DNA of 64,000 nt, taken from assembly GCA_002900995.3 (NCBI GenBank), contig CM035307.1:1984001-2048000 (forward strand), in the 5' to 3' direction. A program made the translations under genes and the position numbers. Numbering within the stretch: the first letter of the stretch is position 1; the number at the start of each line of letters is the position of its first letter. Shown piece by piece: positions 33,607-44,867 of the stretch. The DNA is from Ganoderma boninense. Its lineage: Eukaryota > Basidiomycota > Agaricomycetes > Polyporales > Polyporaceae. The notes beneath the pieces were generated by a model. The model was given only the letters and a program-made list of their open reading frames with translations. It was not told where the DNA came from and did not search any database.

Positions 33607-36043
33607 TCAACGCCATATTTGCACTACACGTGTTGTACTCTTAAAAGTCCACATGCATTCAGCAGGCATCCAGGAAGGCGATGAGGTTATGCAAGATTTC
33701 GCGCTGCGACGGTGCGCCATCACCTTGACGCTATCGTCCTCATCGACGTTGTCGTGGTAGATCTGGAGGATCTTGACCACATCCTTGAAGGATTGGCTCT
33801 TGCGGTCGAGCAGCTTCCGAACGTGCTCCCGAACCTGCAAGGTACGCTACGTCAGCGTCACTTGCGTATCCGTAGAAGGTGAGGAGTGTACCCCATCGTC
33901 CTCCATGACAATCCATGCAAGGATGTAGTCGACCGTTTGCAGGGTGAAGAGACCACCATCTAATCGTCGCAGATACCAGAGGTCCTCTATTTCTTCGACA
34001 TCGTCACCCTCTCCCTCCATCCGCTATGAGGCCCTTCAGATGATGACGACAGAGGAAAATAACAAGGCTTCAAACCTTTTTCTCGTCTGCGATCTCCTTC
34101 TCAGTAGCTTTGAGACGAGTATGGGCAGCATCGCGAATTTCGAGAAGCTTTTCGGGCTTCTCGTAGCCATTCTCGACAAACTTCGCCAGGAGGCGTATTC
34201 GTGCGGGGAGTCCGAAGCGAGGTTTGACAGCAGGGACGACACGATGCCTAGTGTGTGGGCGGTATCTTCCGATGCCGCGTGCCCCACGTTGGCCTTTTGC
34301 TTTTTGGCCGCTTTACCCATGAACGACGAGAACAAGGTCTTAAGACCGAGAGCATCGACGAATGTCTCGCAGGCAGCGGTGCCCGCGGGGCCCGACATCG
34401 CATAGTCGAGGACTTTAATTGCCCGTGAACGAGCTTGCATCTTGTCCCTGCAGACTGAATCAATGCAGAGTCGAAAATGAGCAGATTTAAGAAGACATAC
34501 TTCATAATGAGGACCATCAGATCGACGCCCTCGCTGTTTAACAGTTGCTGCTTGATTTCAGGCTCGCCGAGCGCTGAGCATAGACAGTCAAAGATATTTT
34601 CCATGAACTCTGTCTCGTCGGCATCCACGGGATCTTTCTTGCGGTAGCGCTTCAAGAACACGGGTAAACGTACGAATTAGGACGTGTGGAGCTAGACTCA
34701 CTGAAAGAATCTTGAGGATGCATTCGACACCGTCTTTCTTGCCCAGCTCCAGACGGTTTGTTCGGTTATTCTGTAGCAGGATGGAGAGAATCTCGGCTGC
34801 GTAACCCCGGTTCTCATCGTGTTTAGGCGACTCTATCCGCTTGAGCACCCAAGGCAGGATCTTTGTTTTGGACACCAGTTGTGTTGACAGCTCAGCATTG
34901 AATCCAAGGATATTCTCGAAAATACCTGTACACGGGTTGAGTAATTGTTGAAGTCGTTTGAGAAAGTACATCTTACCGAGAACGTGGAAGATGCCCTGGC
35001 GATCTGACTCTTCTGTCTCATTGAACCGACTCAGGTTGTCGACGAGAAGCTCCAGAATGGAGTTACTCAGCTGCAGCAGACAATAAGCACACAAATAGAG
35101 TTGACCTGACTACACTTCACTGACCAGGCTCCCGATTAACTGCTTCAATGCGTCTTCGCGACTGCCCTCTTCGTCCTCATCCTCTTGGTCATTCCCAGCA
35201 TCTTCATCTGTGAACTCGTGGATAACTTCTACGACGTCGATGACGATGTCCATGTTCTCGTGGCTAAGCAGACCAACGAGACGTTCGATTGCGCCAGAAC
35301 GCACAATTTCAGGATACGCAAGCACCGGAGACTGCGAAAGGGGAAGTAGAGCCTTGATAGCAAGGTCTAAATCGGCCTCCGATTCGATGAACCTATAGAG
35401 GGGGAAACGGAGGGGGAAAACGGATGAGGGGTTGTGAAGGTAGCGTCCTTGTAAACCACGCACTTTGTGGGGTCATCTGGATACTTGGACCGCTGGTCTT
35501 GATTTTTGTTTGAGGCTCGCTCGAAACGCGTCAGCAACCTCCGCACGCCGGTTGCAGTCATCTCCTCTAGCTAGCGAGGTCTGTCCTCAGTAATGAGCAC
35601 AAGACTACGCACGCGCCTTGTGCACTCACGTCCTCTCTCACATCGTCCCCACCTGCTTGGTCGAATATGTTCAGAATGTCCTTCTGTTCCTTTGTCAACC
35701 CGCCACCAAAGAATCGTCCTTCGTCGTCCTCTTCTGCAAAGTAGTCCGCATCTCCGCCAGGCGCGAAGTCCATAGCGTCCTGAGTGTCCTCCTCATCCTC
35801 CACGGTGGCTCTGTGTTTCCCCTTGTCGCGTGACAATGCGCCATTCTCGGGAGAAGCTGTTGAGAACGAGCTTCCCTCCTCGTCCATCCTCAGACGCTTG
35901 AGCATCTCCGGGGTGGGGTTGTCAGGCAGTCGCCGCTTGTTGCCACCAGCTGGTAACTTGGGAACCTGTGGAGAGCTGTTAAGGAGAGCGGGGCAAGGGT
36001 CGTAGAAAGACATGCCGACCTTGAAGAGCTTGTCAATATCCAT
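33607..36043 (-). CDS. CTNNBL1: Beta-catenin-like protein 1 (CTNNBL1/NAP), spliceosome-associated armadillo protein, with C-terminal frameshift
   Basis: The ATG at 36043 (MDIDKLFKVGMSFYDP) leads into a Lys/Arg-rich N-terminus (NKRRLPDNPTPEMLKRLRMD) and an acidic stretch. Armadillo-type helices follow: LDLAIKALLPLSQSPVLAYP, GAIERLVGLLSHENMDIVID, SILELLVDNLSRFNE, GYAAEILSILLQNN, NIFDCLCSALGEPEIKQQLL. Several introns are present. CTNNBL1 binds the Prp19/CDC5L complex in the nucleus. Near the end the frame continues to 33607 with an atypical tail; one extra G at about 33723 would give GDGAPSQREILHNLIAFLDA and a stop at 33659-33661, the expected conserved end. The annotated end here is the uncorrected one. 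Confidence 0.88.
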
Positions 36044-36329
36044 AGTTAAAAAGGAGACGATGGTGAAACAAGCAGGAGCGTGCGACGAGCTGGAGCAAAT
36101 GCAAGAGCAATGGCGACTTGCTTATGACGCGCGCCGCGAACGGTGCATGCCAGCGTCTCATCAACATTTACAGACACACGAGTGTACGGGGCGACAGACG
36201 ACCAACATAAACAGGCATGGTCTCATAACATAAGCTCCGATACACAATACACTATTCTACGAGGAAAAGCGGAGATGTCCAACTCAACCCATACACTCGA
36301 ACCCGAATTCTGCACACCAAACCAGGGGC

Positions 36330-37170
36330 TTAGTAGGGCTTGTGCCTGTTCTTCTTGAGCTCTTTCTCCAGCTGCTTGGCCTTCCGATGCCCAATCTCAA
36401 CGGGATTGACAGCGTTATCAGCTTTCTTCAATTTGATAGGGCGGTTACCCACGTATTTGCCTATCGTAAACCGGTTATGAAGAGCACAAAATGCGACCAG
36501 CAGAATATAATACACACCGTCCATTTCCTTCCATGCTTTGAGGAAGTCTTCAGGATCAGAGAAAGCCACAAAGCCGTATTTCGCCTGTAGCCGGGCGTCA
36601 GTGGCAACTAAGTCCCGACACTATGCGGCAAACTCACCTTGTTACTCAGTCTGTCTCGGATGACCCGTGCCTTTTGGAACGAGGCATACTTATTGAACGC
36701 ATTGGACAACACGTCGTCAGAGACATCGTTACTCAAGTCGCCTACGAACAAACGGAACCAAGCTGGAGAGATGACGCAACCAGTCAGCTATGGCCGACGG
36801 GTACATAGTCCAAAGACTACTTACAAGGATTCCAGTCAAGAAGAGTTTGATCCTCCCAGACCTTTCCTCCGCCCTTCCGGAGGACTGTCGTACGTTTGCC
36901 GCCTTTGGCCAACTTCCCTCCTGCGCCGCCCCGCTTGTCGACCATGGCACCTGGAACGTACACACTCTGCTGAGCAAGGATTCCGACATCATACTCGTAC
37001 GCATTGGCAGGTACAGGCGCATTATGTGCAGAGGTCGAGGGGCCAGGGATAGGGTACATGGGCCCTGCGTAGGGTTGGTGGTATGGGTTAACATCGGAGG
37101 AGGACGAGGACGAGGCCTGTTGCTGGTATTGGTATTGCTGGTAGTAGTTCTGCGCAGAGTAAGGATCCAT
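36330..37170 (-). CDS. RBM42-like RNA-binding protein (single RRM)
   Basis: The start at 37170 gives a Tyr/Gln/Ser-rich N-terminus (MDPYSAQNYYQQYQYQQQ). A basic linker is followed by one RRM assembled from several exons: RLFVGDLSNDVSDDVLSNAF (RNP2), then KARVIRDRLSNKAKYGFVAF (RNP1) and DPEDFLKAWKEMDGKYVGNR. The conserved tail PIKLKKADNAVN...HRKAKQLEKELKKNRHKPY ends at 36330-36332. This RRM and tail match RBM42 homologues, nuclear RNA-binding proteins tied to splicing. It is divergent from RPL5, with 424 bp between the starts. The function beyond RNA binding is inferred from the family. Confidence 0.88.
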
Positions 37171-37594
37171 ATTCTAGGGGGCTCTAGGACGGGAGGTGAG
37201 ATTGGAGCGGAGGAGGAGACCGAAGTGGCCCAAGCAGATGAGTGTAGCGACTGGAGGGTGTCGCACCGCAAGGAAGGAACATCCGCGCATCCACTGCAGA
37301 CGCTCGCCTCGGCCCCAGCTCTCAGGACCCCGTAACCGGTACCCACGTGGTCTCTGCGGGGTCCCACCACTCGGGATTCCGCAGTGGACTCTGAGCCAGT
37401 GGCATCAACGACCCAACACCCTCCTCAAGACCCCCACTTCAAGGTGTGTACTGTTGCAATGTGTTAAACTTCATCCTAGTGCACATCTTCACCCGCGTAT
37501 CCGTTGCTGTGGCAAGAAATCATGCCGAATGACGATGGATGCCTGAGCATGGCACTGGATGAACGTTCGGACGCTTACCCTGTACTGCTACCAG
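37171..37594. promoter_or_regulatory. Divergent promoter RBM42-like / RPL5 with CACGTG
   Basis: 424 bp between start codons. CACGTG lies at 37344-37349 in CCCACGTGG. The bases just before the RPL5 ATG (CTGCTACCAG) look like a 3' splice site, so part of this region may be a 5'-UTR intron of RPL5; I could not fix its donor. Confidence 0.45.
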
Positions 37595-38652
37595 ATGCCG
37601 TTCGTCAAAAAGGTCAAGTCCGACGCATACTTCTCGCGCTTCCAGGTCAAGTACCGTCGCCGGCGTGAGGGCAAGACCGACTACTACGCCCGCAAACGGC
37701 TAGTCACTCAGGCGAAGAACAAGTAGTACGTCGGACGGAAATATCTGATGTCTGTGAGTGTATCCTGACAAATCTACAGCAACGCCCCCAAATACCGTCT
37801 GGTCGTCCGCTTCACAAACAAGGAGATCATCGTCCAGATTGTCTACGCTCGCCTCCAGGGCGACTTCGTACTCACTGCTGCCCGCTCGAAGGAGCTCCCT
37901 CGCTATGGCATCAACCACGGCCTTACCAACTGGACTGCCGGTATGTGTGCTTTAAGGTCTAGACACGTTGGTGTTCTCATTGAGCGGGCATCTCTCAGCC
38001 TACGCAACTGGTCTCCTTTGCGCTCGTCGTGCTCTGACGAAGCTTGGTCTTGCCGACAAGTATGAGGGTGTCGCGGAGCCTGACGGTACCCTTACCCTCA
38101 CTGAGGAGCTTGATGGCGAGGACGACCCGCGTCCGTTCAAGTGCTACCTTGACGTCGGTCTCAAGCGTACATCGACTGGTTCCCGTGTGTTCGGTGCCCT
38201 CAAGGGTGCGTCGGACGGCGGCATCTTCATTCCCCACAACGATAAGCGCTTCCCTGGTTACGACCCCGAGTCCAAGGAGCTCGATGCCGAGGTCCTGAAG
38301 AAGTACATTTTCGGTGGTCACGTTGCTGAGTATATGGAGTCTCTCGAGGAAGAGGATGACGAGCGGTGCGTGCCTTCAACAGATGTCTCTGAATATGTGC
38401 TGATAATGTTACAGCTTCAAGAAGCAGTTCTCGACCTACCTTGCGGACGGCGTCGGCTCCGAGGACATCGAGGAGATCTTCACCAACGCGTACGCGGCCA
38501 TTCGTGAAGATCCTACCTTCAAGCCCACCGACAAGTCGAAGGACTGGGTTGCCGAGAGCAAAAAGTACAGAACGCCCAAGCTCACCCTGGAGCAGCGCAG
38601 GGAGCGCATCCAGGAGAAGATCACGGCGTTCCGCGCCGAGAACGAGGAGTAG
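37595..38652 (+). CDS. RPL5: 60S ribosomal protein L5 (uL18)
   Basis: The ATG at 37595 gives [20 protein letters not shown], followed by [15 protein letters not shown]. Three introns follow, each placed by phase. Later segments are [60 protein letters not shown], and the basic C-terminal helix [20 protein letters not shown] with the stop at 38650-38652. L5 binds 5S rRNA with L11 and Rrs1/Rpf2 before incorporation into the large subunit. Length is near 300 residues, as usual. Highly expressed genes such as this often show strong codon bias, and C-ending codons are indeed frequent here. Confidence 0.97.
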
Positions 38653-38828
38653 ATGGTTATTGCCGTTGCTTTCGGGATGTTCTTTCCATGTACCACACCA
38701 CACCCCCACGTTATCCATGCCCCCAGAGACTAGGCCATGCTGTTACCATGCTATCATCGCATCCCAATGCGAATGTGTTACACATGCATGTGATGCGCCC
38801 ACTTTCGCAAGTTGTAAGGGTTTGTGTG

Positions 38829-41020
38829 CTATCGTCCTAACGACGATTCCATGGTATGCCGGACCCACTCAAAGAGGGATAGTTGCCCCCCAGGAAGGTA
38901 CTTCTCAATATGAGTAGGTCGGTTATCGCGGCCTGACCTAGATGCCCCACACGAGATGGAGTCTCCAGAGAAACTGATTTGGAAGTTCCTGGCAGGTGGT
39001 TGTTAGAAGTCAGCGGCAGTTCGAGAGCGGAGGAATCATAACTCACAGTACGCAGCCTTCCCATCTTCCGACACTCCTACCGCTCAACAAGTCCACAAAC
39101 CAAGACCCGTTGACCCGTTCGCAGAGTTCTGTTCCCATTTCGCATATGTGACTGAGAAGACCTCCACCAATTTCGTCCACAAGGAGTTGGTGAAGTTGAG
39201 AGATAGATGCAATGGGCAGCGTGGCTTGCGGTAGATGGACAACGAGGGTCGACGGCGACGCTGCAGTGAAGCGCAGTGTGTGTCTAGGGGTTGGTTAGAG
39301 GACGAATAAACATAAACACACGCAAGGTGATAAACACGGACCTGTCGTCCAGCCGGAGCAGGGCATCGCCGCCGAGCGGCTTGGGTTTATCGCTCAACAG
39401 AGACGCGATAAGATCCTCGCCACTGTCCGCCACAGGATCGTAGTGGATCTTGGTACATACACCCGCAAGACGTAATGCCGCAACCACTCGATCGATCTCG
39501 TCGCGGACGCGTTCCCAAAATTCGCGATATTGCAGTACGTCGATGATTGGTTGTAGAACCGGCGGTAGTTGCGGGCCGGATGTCGTTGCGGTACTTGTTC
39601 TGTTCAGCCGGTCGGTTTTCGAGACTCGGTGCGCACGAGACAAGAGGGCATGAAGGAGGGAGTACACGAGGTCGCAGTAAGGGTCGACCTGCCTGTCGTG
39701 GTTACGAACATTTTCGCCGTCTACCTATCGGAATTAAGCTCAAGGGGTGTTCTACGAATTGCGAGAAACAGGCCTACCAACTCAAAACGCAACTCGGTGC
39801 TTTGTGCAGCGTCGATAATGATGAGGCGTTCCGAGACCTCTGCCGACGCCGTCGGTAAGCTGCCTGCCTCCCTGATCAGCGCTGCGAAGACTTCCTGCTC
39901 AACGACTTCCGCTTGGGCGGCCCGTAAAGCGCCGTCCAGCGTGCCGTCTTCTTGATCGGAAAGAAAATTGTATGAAGTTTGTCGAGAACGGTCCGGCGAG
40001 ACGCGGGTGATCGAGACACGGAGCCGTGTCTTTTGCCGCATCGGAAACTCTATTGAACTCCCGTCTAGAGTCGACATGCGCCCTATTGCACGTCGGCGGA
40101 ACAATGCGGGTGCTGTGGGAACTCCGTTAACAAGAATAGCTAGCGGGGCGATACGATGGGAGAGTAGCGTACACTCCTCAAGCCCGAAGGAAATAAGAAA
40201 GTCCTTGGAGGTCTTGTCCGCGCCTTTTCCGGTAGCCGATCCTAGCGGTAGAGGCGCCGGGATGAGGCCCCAGTTGCCTCGCCGGATCTTGAGAGCGTCC
40301 ACCCAATATTTTTCACCAGACATGCGGCTCTCTTCCATCTGCTCCGCGGCAGTTTTGAATAGGTCAGCGGCAGATCTGAGCGCCCTATCTTTGCCACCAA
40401 TAGTCAGCTGGGCGTTGAACGCCTGTACGGAAACTATTGGTGCTGGTTTCGAGACCACTGTGGCGGCGAGCGGGTTGGCTGGGAGAGTGGAAGGTTGGTT
40501 AGGGAGGGACGAGGACAGAAGGAGGGTGAGCAGATCTCTTGCTTGGCACATTTCTCCATGCGCGGTGCTGCGTCCGGTCAATTCGATCCATAAAGCCGAA
40601 GTACTTAGCAAACTCACAACAATGAACTGGAGAGCTCCACGCGCATCTTGTAGAGCTCCTCGGGCGTCATATGGTGAGACGGGTCTGCAGCCTGTCCCTC
40701 GTCTGAAGCATGTCCGCCATCTTTCTCCTCATCTTGACCGCCGCGAGTGGCGCTGTGGGTGTCCTTCTCTGCCTCAAAGAAGTCAAGGCCACGTTCCAAG
40801 AATATCCGCCTGAGCTTAGTTCGAACGGCTGCGGTGGGGTCCTCACGACTAACCACACGGTTAAGACACTGGAAAGGCGGAGATGTCGATGTACTCACGG
40901 ACGATAGATGTGCTGACCCTCGGGCGTGATATCTAACAACTCAAGGATGGGCTCGCCATTGTCATCCCTGTAAGGCCTCTCAAGGGAGAGCTTTAGCTTC
41001 TTCCAGGGCGGCTCGTCCAT
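38829..41020 (-). CDS. MED17: Mediator complex subunit 17 (Srb4/Med17)
   Basis: The ATG at 41020 gives MDEPPWKKLKLSLERPYRDD, followed by ILELLDITPEGQHIYRP. The central block carries the Med17 signature ALKIRRGNWGLIPAPLPLGS, then DKTSKDFLISFGLEE and LVNGVPTAPALFRRRAIGRM. It continues through QEVFAALIREAGSLPT and a C-terminal part ending FEWVRHTMESSLGR at the stop 38829-38831. The last intron is placed at GTACTG...CCAG because that choice keeps the frame open. Med17 is the structural hub of the Mediator head module and is needed for nearly all polymerase II transcription. Its start is 365 bp from the divergent Zn2Cys6 factor. Confidence 0.86.
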
Positions 41021-41385
41021 GCTCTGAGGCTAGACTGCTAGTGCGACGGGAAGCGCGGAAGGTAACGTATGGGCGAGGAGGGCGATGATGTCAAAGAACG
41101 TCCAGACGGGGGCGATTGATGACTTGAGTGTGAGTCGAATGTATGCGCACGACGATGATTGGAGGTCGGAGGCAAGTTGTTTGGTTGTGTCCGGTGCGTT
41201 CCTCGAGTCTCCGCGCCTTGTGTTCCATCACGTGCCGAGCTCCAGGACTCCGACAAACGGTCAAGGCTCAAGTCACTCGCGCCCCTCCCTGCCCCTCCTC
41301 ACTCCTTGTCCTCTCCCTCCGTCGTCCCCCCTCCTTCCCGCGTCTCGCCGTCCCGCCCCGCGCGCAGGCGTCCCTCGCGCACCCC
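41021..41385. promoter_or_regulatory. Divergent promoter MED17 / Zn2Cys6 factor with CACGTG and CT tract
   Basis: CACGTG at 41229-41234; a strongly pyrimidine-rich tract (about 41281-41345) runs up to the transcription-factor start, as is common at fungal initiation regions. Confidence 0.45.
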
Positions 41386-44371
41386 ATGCCCAAGAACCTC
41401 CCCGCGATAACCCCCGACACTGGGGGCTTCACTCCCTCCAGACGCAAGTCCGAGGATGAGCTGGATTCCAACCGTGCTTCCAAAAAGCCACGGACGCGCG
41501 TCAGGTTAGCTACTCTCAGCGCGAAATCCGATAGCCATTCATCTGGTCGCGCGTGCAGCTACTCTTGCGGCGAGTGCCATCGTCGTAAACAAAAGGTTCC
41601 AATCTCGCTCCTATGCTCAGCGGCCGTCCCACTCATTGCATGCCCACCTTAGTGCGACAGACAGATCCCATGTTCACATGTGCGTCCCATCGGCTTCCAT
41701 TCATGCAGCCATTTTGACGATGCGCGTCAAGTGTATTGCGCGCAAGGTCCCCGAGTTATGCAAATCTTATACACCCGGCAAGACCGATCAAGATATTCAT
41801 GTTCGCCTCGCCCGACTCGAACAGATTGTCGAAGCCGCGTTACCGCATTATTGGTCACAAGGAAACGGAACTCCCGCCTCTGACGGCAGCGGTCCCCATG
41901 ATAAACATCGCTCCGTGTCTCCGGCTGACGATGGTAACCGTTCGCCGGTCGAGGACGAGGATCCCAGCGGAGGGTACTTCGAGAGTGGGGGGTGGTACGG
42001 CAAGAGCGCTTCCGGCCTTGTAACGGCACCCGCCGTCCTCGAACAGGCAAGTATTTCCCGCCGATGCGATATTATCCCTCGGTGACATGGTTCCCCCCAA
42101 TGTAGCTGCAAAGCATGGTGCCAAGTCCTGCTCCGGACGGCACCCCAATTGGTGCCTCCCTGACTTCAAACCAGCTGCAATCAGACATCTTCAAGGCCGA
42201 CCCGAAGCCAACCATCACCTCCATGGAGCCCACCGCCAGTGAACGCTTACAGCGTCTCATGCGAGATTGCGGTTACAGTACGGACCGTCTCGACAACATG
42301 TATAGAGAGCTTCCACCCCGGAAGCTCCGGGACGACCTCGTTGATTACTACTTCACCGCCATGTCCGTCCTGGCATTCGCGCTCCCTGACTCGCTTTACT
42401 GACCTATGAGTGCTTCAGAAACTGGACTCGTTACCCAATATCGGAGAACGAGTTCCGCGCCTCTTACGTATCGCTTCTAGCCAACGAACAGAACCTGGCT
42501 AATCCTAACAATATCCGTTTCCTGCCGTTATTATTCGTCGTGTTGGCGATCGCCATCAGGATGGCACCGGATAGCATAGGTGGTACCGAGCAGACGAGGA
42601 GAACTGCAGGCTCACGATATTACTGGGGCTGTACGTCAACCGTTTTGTCATGGTCTGCTGAGACTAACCCCCTATGAAGCGCGTCGTGCATTACTGATCG
42701 TCGCAGCCATTCAACCTGATTGCTTCGAGATGGTTCTTACACGAATGCTGGTTCGCATGGTGTCCACTCATTCTCATTTTGGATGCTCTCTCACAAAGAC
42801 ACAGAGTGCTCGGTTCCTCGTCCTGGACCGCAGAATGACGGAGTCCTGGAGTCAACTCGGTGCCGCCGTCAGGACTGCTCAGGCGATAGGTCTACATAGA
42901 GACGGCGCGGACATGGTCAGCTGCTCACATTTTGTGCAGAAACTGATCTAACAGCATTTACACCCAGGGAATGGACTCAATCCAGTGCGAAAGGCGTCGC
43001 CGCATATGGTCAGTCATGATGGAGCCGTTGTGTGTTCGGTGCTGATTCACAGTTTGTAGGGCGAACTTGTATCATGCCGACCGTTCCATTGCCCTCGTGC
43101 TGGGTCGGCCTATTGCTATCCACGATAGCTACACGTCGACCCGGCCGCCTACCAATGCCGACGAACAAACCCCCGGGAGCATGAAATCCAAGGGTGTTCC
43201 GCTTTCACAACCTACAAAAGTCACTTTCATAATTCTTAGGCACCAGCTCGCGCACATCATGGGTCGTATGTCCGACTTCTTCCAGAACGTCCACTCACCC
43301 AGGCATTACTCGGATGTCCTGGCCCTTGACGACGAACTCCTCAAGTGGAAGAAGGATCTTCCACCATATTACTCCCTCGATCCCGACACCTCGCTCGACC
43401 ATACGCTCACATACATTCCCCTGCAACGGTTCTTGCTGGTGACCGAGTTTCTCTTTGTCCGTATCTCATTACATCGACCCTACCTTCTGCGCAAACTGGA
43501 TAGTACCAAGTACTCCCGATCTCGAGACGCCTGTTTCGAGTCTGCTCTCAAAGACCACCAGATCCGCCTGGAGTACATCGCTATGGCCACTCGGCAAGGC
43601 CGCGACCCCGTTGCAAGTGCCTACCGAGAGTTCCAGGCGGCAATGATAGCGGGCATTTACTTGGTTATCTATCCGAAGGGGAAGGAAGAGGGCAAGATGC
43701 ACGATCTTCTTGACTACTTCCTTGCCAGGCACAAGCAGACTGCGGGTCCAGACGAGATTTCTCGTCGGGAAGTCAAGATCATCGAGTTCTTGAAAGCCAA
43801 GTCTTCCCAGTCTGCAGGGACTCCAGGCAACACCCCGACTGAACAAGCGATGGCAGTCGACACCCCTGGGGATTTCACCTCAAGCACCACCGCACCTTCC
43901 GACTCCCGCGGGTCCGCGATGTCGCGACTATCCCAGTACGCGAACACCAACTTGCCCGTCTTCTCCGGATCCTCCTTCGCGTCTGTCGCATCCGTCCCTC
44001 TCTCCTCTCCTAACCAGTCCTTCGCACACCTTTCTCGACCTTCACCCGTCCAGCAGATCAAGCAGCTCCGATCCGAGAGCCAGTCTGCGTCTGGATCCAG
44101 GAGCCCGCTTGGTGAAGACGAGACGGCGCAGTCGCTTTTGGACCAGTGGTGCAATATCTTCAGCGGCGGCCCGGCGATCGATGACCAGCCTGGCGGCGCG
44201 AGCCTCCCGTGGGCAACGCCCGGCTTGGGCGACCTCAACGGATGGCTGGGCACGAACCACAGTGCCGTGTCGCCGGATATGGGGAGCGATACACTCCCGA
44301 GCGTAGACGGGTCTGACTGGAGCTATTGGGAGACCTTGGTCAACCAGATTCGCAGTGGACCGGTTTCGTAG
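41386..44371 (+). CDS. Zn(II)2Cys6 binuclear-cluster transcription factor
   Basis: The start MPKNLPAITPDTGG at 41386 is followed by a basic patch. The zinc cluster is spread over three exons and reads SCGECHRRKQK-CDRQIPCSHC-IARKVPELC, giving the expected six Cys. A heptad-like linker follows (DQDIHVRLARLEQIVEAAL). The middle region is the fungal-specific transcription-factor domain (YRELPPRKLRDDLVDYYF, NWTRYPISENEFRASYV, SWSQLGAAVRTAQAIGLHRD, HADRSIALVLGRPIAIHD). The tail is Ser-rich and ends NQIRSGPVS at the stop 44369-44371. Such proteins bind CGG-type half sites as regulators of metabolism. I cannot name targets. Confidence 0.92.
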
Positions 44372-44867
44372 GGACCTTCTGCGCAGGCTACTGCTCTATA
44401 GACGGTACGTGTTGTATAGACATCGCTAGACTGGTCACGTACGCCACGATACTAATGTATACTCGCTTGTGTTGTTCTATTACTTATTTGCTTTTGTTAC
44501 TGGAGACGTGGATATGGGAGATAGAGAGCTTGGTCTACCCGCTACAAACTCGCTATGACCTCATCTATGACCACACATGTAATGCATTCTCTGCTACATA
44601 ACACCGGTGTAGGCCACGAGTCTACTCACAGTACACCACCACTTCCTTAGCCACCTAATCTGCTCTGCCATACGCAGCCGCTGAACCAACGGTCCACATG
44701 CCCCGTGTTCTTGGATACGTGAATATCTGCTGGCTATAGCTATTTCGATTCGAATATTGCTTTAGGTATGTGAATATATCTTCTGCCTGTGTCTCCACAT
44801 CTTCTGTCTATGTCTCCACAAACAATCGGCTGAATGTCCCACTCGGTTGTGTCTGAACGCCAGGACA
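44372..44867. other. Intergenic, AT-rich, with 21-bp imperfect tandem repeat
   Basis: A 496-bp gap between two plus-strand genes. The left part looks like the 3' UTR of the transcription-factor gene. Two copies of a 21-mer (44778-44798 and 44799-44819, differing at two positions) lie 49 bp before the next ATG. Confidence 0.6.
44778..44819. repeat. Two 21-bp tandem copies (ATCTTCTGYCTRTGTCTCCAC)
   Basis: Adjacent copies differ at two positions and lie directly upstream of the exonuclease III-like gene. Confidence 0.85.

Noticed and set aside
36790..37335. Plus-strand frame of 181 codons opposite the RBM42-like gene
   Set aside because: Opposite strand has the clear gene; the Val/Leu run mirrors its Tyr/Gln-rich N-terminus.
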